Source: Corythoichthys intestinalis
Lineage: Eukaryota > Chordata > Actinopteri > Syngnathiformes > Syngnathidae
Direction: 5' to 3'
Length of the DNA: 64,000 bases
Assembly (NCBI RefSeq): GCF_030265065.1
Contig: NC_080398.1
Location: 22,716,482 to 22,780,481 of the forward strand
Shown here: piece after piece, positions 55,600-64,000 of the stretch
How the letters are laid out: every line of letters starts with the position of its first letter
How positions within the stretch are numbered: position 1 is the stretch's first letter
Program-made: the position numbers and the translations under genes
The notes under the pieces: model-generated
What the model saw: only the letters and a program-made list of their open reading frames with translations
Database searches by the model: none
What the model was told of the DNA's origin: nothing

Positions 55600-57530
55600 T
55601 GTGTATGTAAATCTGACGTAAGTAGATTGTTTTCCTCTTAGAGGTGCCAGTGTGGGAGCCAGGCAGGTTGTTTTTAGCATGTGGTTTTGCCAGTTGCCTG
55701 CACATTTTCGGGATCAAAGCACTGTTCCGCCTTGTTCCGGTGGCGAATCTTGCTGGAACTCAGTTCTGGACCATTCACCCCACTTTCACCCCTAGCTACG
55801 AGAGCGACATGACCTCAATACTAAATAAACACAGCGCCACCACATTTGGACTTCCACCATAAGCAAATTGGTGAAACATACATTTTTAACATGTTTATTT
55901 TGTACTTCAATGATAAAATGTGTGAAACATACATCTTTCAAATATAATGTCTATATATTAATCACCAACTATCAAAGCCTCTTGATCAACCCTTCTAATT
56001 TCTTTCTTTGCATCAGCAGTTTTACCACCCTGCTTTCTCTGGCATTAACCCAAATAGTACACTTTATTAACCTTATGGCAATCATGCTGCTATTTGCTGT
56101 CAAGCTTTGTCATTTGTTGAAAGCAGAATAACTGTATTTGTAAAAATGAATGAACTGCCTGGAAAAAAAAAAAACTGCTGTTGTCATTATTTACGCATGT
56201 CAATCTTGCCTACAGTGTATAAGCCAATGAGATCATATCAAATTATGTTTACAGTATATTGGAATTGGACGAATACTACAAATCCCAATTTTTTTTCTAA
56301 CCTTAGTCCAATTTTTCACTCAGTAAACGTTTGAATCTGAATGGTTGTTTGTTGCCATACGTGACTTAACGTTAATGCAATGTAAACGCAGTTAATCATT
56401 GTTTTCCCATCCTTATCAAGTCCTATTTAATATTTTCATTTGTATATTTCAGCTTCTCATTGCTTTAGCTTCAACACGTCCATTTTCAACACCACTTATC
56501 CATGTCAGGGTCATGGTACTCTACTGTAGTTTCATACAATTTCAGTACTCAGTTAAAAATAAATGAAGTTTGTTAGAACATTGAATAAACAAAAAAACAA
56601 ACAACAAAAAATGCACTCATTTTTTCATCAGTATCCAACATGGCCCACATACTGTACAAACGTATACAAAAGTAAACTAAGTACAGCAGAGTACACACTA
56701 GGGGTGTAAATAATCAATTTCATGACCTAATGACAGATATTATGTTGAGCCTCTGGTTGATACAATTTTTGCAGATTTTAAATAGACTATATCGGTTTAA
56801 TTCAAGGACAACTGAATGATTTATGACAAGAGAACCAGTAGCGTATCGCGAACACAAGGTTTTATTGTTGGCAGGCACTGAAAAACGGTCAGGAACTGAA
56901 GAAATGGCGTAGTCGGGTCGGCAGTCCAGTCTAAGCAGGCTGGAGATCTGGCGTAGTTGGGTCAAGCAGAGAAGGTTGAGCTGACTGGGTCAGAATTGGT
57001 GATCGGTCAAGGGCGGTCAAGGATCAGGAGCATACTTAATCCTTGATGAACTGACACTGACTGCTTGAAAGCCGTGTCATGCGCAGCTGGTAACAGGTTG
57101 CAGGTGTAGGTAATTACGAGCGATTGGCTGATTAGCTTCCTGATAGGTGGAGTGGCAACAGGCTGAGTGTGATATGCCTACAATGAATGGAGAAGGGCCA
57201 GGCTCATGACATTGGGCCGTCTACTTAACCCTTTGAAATGGATTATGTAACTTCACACCTATTACACATGAGTAATAATTAGCAGGGTTTGTACGGGTCC
57301 TTCAAATCCTTGAAAATGCTTCGATTTTACTGTCGTGTTTTCAAGGTTTGAAAAATGCTCTTTTTTTTTTTTTCTTGCGCCAACTTCTCTAAAATACTTG
57401 CATGCTCTAAGGACCCTGTCTAAAAATATATATATTTAGTGCAGGGGCGGATATCGGCTTTCAAAGTTGGGGGAGACAATAAACAATAATATTTTATAGA
57501 ATAACTATAGGGGGGATGATGGCCAGTGTT
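55600..57530. other. Intergenic, no gene recognised
   Basis: A terminal fragment of a dispersed repeat (GTTTGTACGGGTCCTTCAAA) lies at 57,288-57,430, and a short low-copy-looking stretch at 56,840-57,210 has no coding signature. Confidence 0.35.
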
Positions 57531-57533
57531 GTT

Positions 57534-58402
57534 AATCTTACTGAAAAAAAGTAATTAATTATAGTTACAAATTACTTCTCCCAAAAAGTAATTGCGTTAG
57601 TAACTCAATTACCTGAATGTAAGAGTAATTAGTTACTTGGCAAAGTAATTGGTGATAATTACTTTTTTTTCTTTTCCTCAAAAAAAAAAACAAAAAAAAA
57701 AAACATTGGCCACACGATGGGAAGTTTTTTGTGAAGGTTTTTGGTACAATTGGCCCAAGCCCAATTCTTTACCCTAATTTACCCTTTACCCTGAATCAAC
57801 TGCATTGGTTCCCTTCTCTCTACTTTCGACATATGAAAGTTTTAAAACTGTTTCATGATTTAAAGATAGATTCAAGTCAAGATTTTGCCGATTTAGAAGT
57901 ATTTTAGATTAAAAGTTACTTAGGTCCGCTAGGAAGGTTCTCTACAACAGAGCCGTTCTAAAAAGTCTACTGCTTTAAGATGGCGGCTGTCTACTAACTC
58001 ATTTAGTGCCATGTCTGTCATTTTGCATCTAGTTATATCTATGTACAGTACATGTGATATCTACCATGTCTACCATATCTACCATAACATGCGGGGCCGG
58101 CGTAGTTTGTCGGCTATCTGCTACAACATGTATTATTGGAGCTACCTAGCATCGCGTTTGCTCGGCGTCACAACTTTCTTGCCTCCTCCCTACTCCTGCT
58201 CTGCTCTGTCGTCTCGGTGAGTCCGTCTCCCTCAGACTTTTCGACCAATATAGTAACGCATAGTAACGCATGCCTTTCCGTCCTCAGTAACGGTAATGGC
58301 GTTGCCAAGATGAGAAAAGTAATTAATTAGATTACCCACTACTGAAAAAAACAACGCCGTTAGTAACGCCGTTATATTGTAACGCCGTTATTAACAACAC
58401 TG
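57534..58402. mobile_element. hAT-like MITE, CAGTGTTGTTAATCTTAC family, complete
   Basis: The ends CAGTGTTGTTAAT and TTAACAACACTG have the exact 8-bp duplication ATGATGGC on both sides. A partial copy is at 8936. Confidence 0.85.
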
Positions 58403-58720
58403 ATGATGGCAAAAGATAGAGCTGCACAGCATCTTTTACTGCAATTTATCGCTATAATCTTTAAACAGGCATACCAGTATCTTTTTTAGCACTAGTTGAG
58501 TTCAGATTTTGAACCAAATGATTGAAAGCAAATGAACGTGTGCAATGAATAAACTAATTATCTTGCAAAAAAAAAATCCAAGTTTAGTAATTTCTCATAA
58601 TCTGATAACTCCCCAGTTTCTCAATGAATATTATGATTCTTTCTCACTTTCTCTAAACCTTTTGTAGTGTTATGATAGTGAAAAAATATACTTATTTCAT
58701 TATAGAGTGATACGTACATA

Positions 58721-59578
58721 CAGTGATACCTACATACAAAGTTAATTCGTTCCAGGACCTTGTTTGTAAGTCGAAATGGTCGTATATCGAGCAGGATTTT
58801 CCCATAAGAATACATTATAATTCCATTAATTCGTTCCACAGCCTGAAAACCTACACTAAATCCATAATTAATACTGCTGGTACTATTGCAAAATAGCAAT
58901 TACACAGAGCAAAACAAATAAATTATGAAAATCGGAATAATAATATAATCATAGTAATAAAAATACCTGTAATAATGTAACAAATGGGCTTCTAATGTGG
59001 CGGATGTGTTTTGCATGGTGTACCTGAACACGCTGCGTGGCTGATGTGACAGAGTGAGAGAGTTGTGTTAGAGTTTTTACTTTCACTTTTCATGTTCTGT
59101 TTAGCTGTGGCGGACAGTAGGCGTGTTGTGTTGCACAAGTTCTGAAATAAATGAACAAAAACCTGACGATGTTGGCCATTTCTTTGGCGATGTTACAATT
59201 ATAATAACTGTCAACTTATAAAGACTGGCGAACGGAGGTCAGAGGAGGACTGTCGAGATCGTAGACATTCTACAGCCTTGTTGTCGAGCCAGTTCACGAA
59301 CGCGCATTCCACGCTCATATTTTTCTGTCATTTCCATCTTCATGTCAGTGGTAAGCGTCACCCTTGTCCTTTTTTCAGCACCTGCACTAACATTCTTGGA
59401 ACCCTTGTTGATTTCTCTCACAAGAAAATCTGAGTCCGTGTGTCGGGAAAACAAAGAAACTGCAGCGCTGTCATAAATTGTCGTATTTCGAGCATGTCGT
59501 CGGATGTAGAAACAAATGCCACATTTTACGTTGGATGTCGAAGAAGTGTCGAAGTGATAGTATGTCGAGGTACCACTG
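58721..59578 (-). mobile_element. Tigger/pogo-type element, copy 2, with transposase N-terminus
   Basis: TA-flanked, with ends CAGTGATACCTACATAC and GTCGAGGTACCACTG. The minus-strand frame at about 59,375-59,239 (TLTTDMKMEMTEKYERGM, then RELARQQGCRMSTIS) is the first helix-turn-helix of a CENP-B/Tigger transposase; the catalytic part is gone. The 22,134 copy lacks this part. Confidence 0.8.
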
Positions 59579-59796
59579 TAGTCAATTTCTGTATGATTTC
59601 GAGCATGAAACTCCATAAAACCCATTTGATCCAAATGTTTAATAATTATATCATACAATGTTAACTTCCTTACGTTGTTATTATCTCACAATATCATCAA
59701 TATTGTATTCTATTATTTCATGCATACGTAATTGCTTAAGGAAGTTAGTGGTCAAAAGGCACTGTAAAATGAATATACTTTAAAAATATTACCCAC

Positions 59797-62700
59797 TTGC
59801 AGCAGCAACAACAACAACAGCAATGATGTCGTAGTCAAAATGATCGATCAACTCGACGGACATTTGACCTGTGATAACCTTTGGGGCGTGTGGTTGCCAT
59901 CCGAATGCTCAGTAGCGCTTTAGATAGCAATTCGACGGGGAGCGCAAATCAACAAACCACCGGCCAGTTCGACATTAAACTCATCAAAAGAGCCAGATAT
60001 GGCTCGCAAGACATAGGTTCCCGACCCCTGATGTGTACTCTACATTTTCAGAAACAAGACGTAACTAAAAAAATGACATGCCTATTTAATGTGTCAGTTG
60101 ATGGTTAAGCAGGCAGTCCGAGATCCCACACAATTCAACAAGCACTTAATTTCACTGACATTAATGGAAATAGGCATCAAATTTATTTAAAATGGGAGGG
60201 TCGGCAGCTCATGTTAATATTACTGTTCCATATGATGTCCACTTCAATTGTATTCTATATCAAATTTTAGAGCAAGTCACTGTATCAAAAAATATAATGA
60301 TTCGACAATGGATATACGTATAAGTAACGGTGATTAGTAAGTTGCCAATAACAGCGAGAGGCCGAAAGTCAAGGAAGATATTTTAGTCAACTGTGAGGAG
60401 CCAGAGACTGGGATACCTGTGGAAGATTAGAAACTACATTTATTATTTCATTTAACAATATCTGATCTGAAGGAACAACAACCAACAGATAGCATTTGTT
60501 ACCTCTGACTTCCACCATTTTGGTGGCCGTGGCTGATCGTCCAGCTGCTACATTTTCTACAAGGCAGGTGAAATTTTGGAAAGTTCCAGGCGTGATGGGG
60601 ATCCACGAGAGCTTGTTCCGATGCACGGAGAGGAAGCTGCCCAGGGGTAAATTGTCCTTCAATGGCCAACTCACGGTGCACTCCACGTCCAAGATACACG
60701 ACATCAGGCAGATGTACGTGTTTAGTCGTCCTGGGAATGCAACGTCGGGCCCACTGATGCTTACGTTCCATGGAGTATCAACTGAACAACAAAAAAGGTT
60801 ATGTTAATGTAAGACGTCAGAGAAAATTTTAATCAAAGTTGTTTTAAACACATTTCAAACATTTAACACGTTAAAAAAATCGCAAGTATAAAATGCATTG
60901 AAAATTGCAAATAATTACCTTTAAGGACTCAAGAACCTGATCTACTTACCTTTTAACAGGTAGCCCAGACTTAAAACCTGATTGGAGCTCAGGTTAGTCT
61001 CACACTGGTAGAATCCACTATCATATGGTACCAGTGATTGAAAATGGAGTGTGCTATTGTGGCGCAGGTGCATATGGTCTTGGATCACCTTCTGCCCATC
61101 CTTGTACCAAACCACAGGCCTTGCAGAGTGGAAGGGAGGTGGGAGTCCATCAACGTGGCAGACAAGATTCACAGACTTGTTCAGAAACGGTATGGCATCG
61201 GGAGGACTGATTTTCACTGAAACCGGATCTGGAAAAGAGAAATTATTATCAGCAAAGGACCTGGAGTACCTGGAGAAACCTATACAGGCATGGGGAGAAC
61301 ATGCATACACCACACAGGAAGGCTCAAGAGTCTACAGTGGAGCAAATAAGTATTTAGTCAACCACTAATTGTGCAAGTTGTCCCACTTGAAAATATTAGA
61401 GAGGCCTGTAATTGTCAACATGGGTAAACCTCAACCATGAGAGACTGAATGTGGAGTAAAAAACCCAGAAAATCACATTGTTTGATTTTTAAAGAACTCA
61501 TTTGTAAAATCATGGTGGGAAATAAGTATTTGGTCAATATCAAAAGTTCAATCTCAATACTTTGTTATGAACCCTTTGTTGGCAATAACGGAGGCCAAAC
61601 GGTTTCTGTAACTCCTCACAAGCTTTTCACACACTGTTGCTGGTATTTTGGCCCATTCCTCCATTCAGATCTCCTCTAGAGCAATGATGTTTTGGGGCTG
61701 TCGTCGGGCAACACGGACTTTCAACTTCCTACACAGGTTTTCTATGGGGTTGAGATCTGGACACTGGCTAGGCCACTCCAGGACCTTGAAATGCTTCTTA
61801 CGAAGCCACTCCTTTGTTGCCCTGGCTGTGTGTTTGGGATCACTGTCATGCTGAAAGACCCAGCGTCTCATCTTCAATGGCCTTAGTGATGGAAGCAGAT
61901 TTTCACTCAAAATCTCGCGATACATGGCCGCCTTCATTCTTTCCTTTGCACAGATCAGTCGTCCTGGTCCCTTAGCAGAAAACAGCCCCAAAGCATAAGG
62001 TTTCCACCCCCTGCTTCACAGTGGGTATGGTGTTCTTCGGATGCAATTCAGGATTCTTTCTCCTACAAACACAAGAACCTGTGTTTCTATCAAAAAGTTC
62101 TATTTTGGTTTCATCTGACCATAGCACATTCTCCCAGTGTTCTTCTGGATCATCCAAATGCTCTCTAGCGAACCGCAGACTGGCCTGGACGTTTACTTTC
62201 TTCAGCAGGGGGACACGTCTGGCAGTGCAGGATTTGAGTCCCTGGCGGCGCATTGTGTTACTGATAGAAGCCTTTGTTACTGTGGTCCCAGCTCTCTGTA
62301 GGTCATTCACTAGGTCCCCCCGTGTGGTTCTGGGATTTTTGCTCACCGTTCTTGTTATCGTTTTGACGCCACGGAGTGAGATCTTGCATGGACTCTCAGA
62401 TCGAGGGAGATTATCAGTGGTCTTGTATGTCTTCCATTTTCTAATAATTGCTCCCACAGTTGATTTCTTTACACCAAGCGTTTTACCTATTGCAGATTCA
62501 GTCTTGCCAGCCTGGTGCAGGTCTACAATTTTGTCTCTGGTGTCCTTCGACAGCTCTTTGGTCTTGGCCATAGTGGAGTTTGGAGTGTGACTGACTGAGA
62601 TTGTGGACAGGTGTCTTTTATACCGATAATGAGTTAAAACAGGTGCCATTAATACAGGTAACGAGTGGAGCCTCATTAGACCTCGTCAGAAGAAGTTAGA

Positions 62701-63237
62701 ACTCTTTGACAGCCAGAAATCTTGCTTGTTTGTAGGTGACCAAATACCTATTTGCCACTCTAACACTCAAACAATGTGATTTTCTGTTTTTTTTTTATCA
62801 CATTCTGTCTCTGATGATTGAGGTTTACCAATGTTGACAATTACATGCCTCTCTAATCTTTTCAAGTAGGAGAACTTGCACAATTGGTGGTTGACTAAAT
62901 ACTTATTTGCCCCGCTGTATATACAGTGCATCATACTCTCAGTATTACCGTCTGTACTGCCGTTGACAAGCTTTGCAGTACTTACTTTCAATTTCCACAA
63001 TAGTCTGTGTGGTGCTGATTATGCCAGTATTTCTTTCAGTACACTGCAACACCACTGACTGATACATTCCATCTGGTGTCCAGGAGAGTGTGCTCCCATT
63101 GAACTCACGACCCATGAAGGACCAGATGTATGAGCAGTTTGCGAAGCAGTTGGATGAGCACGTGAATGTGGTGCTCGATCCGGCTTTGACTGTGCCACTC
63201 CAGCTGATTTTTAAGTTGGATGCCGACGTCTGTATAC
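59797..63237 (-). CDS. Ig-superfamily receptor, CEACAM-like, 5' and 3' ends missing
   Basis: Four minus-strand exons, all phase 1: 63237-62986, 61228-60950, 60781-60503 and 59868-59797. The first three each encode one Ig domain, and the last a membrane-proximal piece and hydrophobic run ([13 protein letters not shown]). Domain 1 has [13 protein letters not shown], domain 3 [15 protein letters not shown], so both carry extra cysteines next to the usual first Cys. Domain 2 is conventional ([18 protein letters not shown]). Fish CEACAM-like and related adhesion receptors share this look; ICAM-like proteins are an alternative. The signal and further N-terminal exons lie above 63.3 kb, probably outside the window. 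If the last donor (GTGGGT) is not used, the frame ends at a TAA at 59,789, giving a short hydrophobic tail. A Tc1 element fills the first intron. Confidence 0.65.
61335..62917 (-). mobile_element. Tc1-like transposon, CAGTGGGGCAAATAAG family, copy 2
   Basis: 1583 bp, TA-flanked, with inverted repeats of the same family as 4759-6338 but in the opposite orientation. It lies in an intron of the Ig gene. Confidence 0.95.
61554..62571 (-). pseudogene. Tc1 transposase pseudogene, copy 2
   Basis: It begins [20 protein letters not shown] and keeps [20 protein letters not shown] and PDLNPIENL. The frame shifts in the G-run near 61,995-62,010, and a premature TGA lies near 61,669. The C-terminal part up to 61,554 is recognisable. 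Confidence 0.9.
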
Positions 63238-63387
63238 CTGCATGTGAGGCGATGAAAGATGGAGAGGCCTGTGTTAGATTTTTTTTTTTTAATCCAGTGC
63301 TCTACATTTGTTAAGAACAAATCAATTACATTAATTTATTCAGCTTTTCAGTTGAGTTGGATTCAACAATTAGGTATGATAAATTTT

Positions 63388-64000
63388 AGGGCTGTCAAAT
63401 TTATCGCATGAACGGGCGGTAATTATTTTTTAAAATTAATCACGTTAAAATAATTGACGCAGTTAACGCATGCACGGAATGACCCGTTCATGCGTTGCCT
63501 CAAAAAGTTTACGATGACGCCGTTTTAGGACATTGAGAGCGAAAAGGCAGAGAAATGCAAGTGGGCACAGGCGTTCATTAGACCGCGCCTTTTATTGGCT
63601 TAAGCTTTGGCAGCCTTGCCTCAAAAAGTTTACGATGATGCCGTTTTAGGACATTGAGAGCAATAAGCAGAGAAATGCCAGTGGGCACAGGTGTTCATTG
63701 GACCGCGCCTTTTATTGGCTTAAGCTTTGGCAGCCACTACTAGCAGTCATGGTTGCCCAACTTCCCATCATGCATTTGGGCGGAGCAAGAGATGATCTTT
63801 TTCTTAACACGCCTAATTGAACACAACGCAGAACATACTGTATACCATTTGCAGCCACCAATGACAGTCGTGGTTGCCCAACTTCCCATCATGCATTTGG
63901 GCAGAGCAGGAGACGTTCTTTTTCTTAACATGCCTAACTGAACACAACACAGAACATACTGTATAGACCCTACTCACGTGACGTCACAGCCACGCCCCCG
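63388..64000. mobile_element. hAT-like element, left part, with two pairs of tandem repeats
   Basis: The left TIR TAGGGCTGTCAAATTTATCG resembles the MITEs at 589 and 48,858. Inside, a 121-bp unit is repeated (63,495-63,615 and 63,616-63,735), followed by a different 121-bp unit (63,736-63,856) and its second copy (from 63,857). The right end is beyond the window. Confidence 0.6.

Noticed and set aside
63495-63965. CRISPR-like or satellite array
   Set aside because: There are only two copies of each unit, no spacers, and a eukaryotic transposon context.

Overview
This window comes from a teleost fish nuclear genome, most likely a percomorph. The host genes are split by GT-AG introns. Large parts of the sequence are Tc1, Tigger/pogo and hAT-type DNA transposons of families common in fish, with one tRNA-derived SINE and one LINE reverse-transcriptase fragment. 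I saw no retroviral or Polinton gene. The species cannot be named from the sequence alone.

Layout. 1-2.1 kb is an old DNA transposon broken by a hAT-like MITE. 2.57-7.14 kb is a three-exon cornifelin/PLAC8-type gene (cnfn, +). 10.49-13.45 kb is an intronless Toll-like receptor coding region (probably tlr21, +). 14.2-17.1 kb is a convergent gene on the minus strand, read as prr19. 18.56-26.05 kb is pafah1b3 (+), head-to-head with prr19. 26.0-29.0 kb is nested transposons. 29.2-40.1 kb is a 13-exon CEACAM/CEA-like gene on the minus strand, with a signal peptide, a cysteine-less N domain, five A/B pairs of Ig domains and a hydrophobic C-terminus that looks like a GPI signal. 44.5-46.0 kb holds broken exons of a second CEACAM-like copy, split by a hAT-like element. 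46-59.6 kb is mostly transposon debris, with one unassigned candidate exon near 54 kb. 59.8-63.2 kb holds the 3' part of another Ig-domain gene (-) that starts beyond the window.

The gene set (CNFN, PRR19, PAFAH1B3, CEACAM) matches the neighbourhood known from human 19q13.2, which supports the gene names. An innate immune receptor lies inside this old block next to adhesion-type Ig genes.

The most striking observation is in pafah1b3. The reading frame and splice sites look intact, but the catalytic serine and both other oxyanion-hole residues are replaced (Phe, Ser and Gln at the positions of Ser47, Gly74 and Asn104). The Asp and His of the triad are kept. It looks like an expressed pseudoenzyme, not a decayed gene. 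Orthology and family names were assigned from memory of protein families; no search was run.
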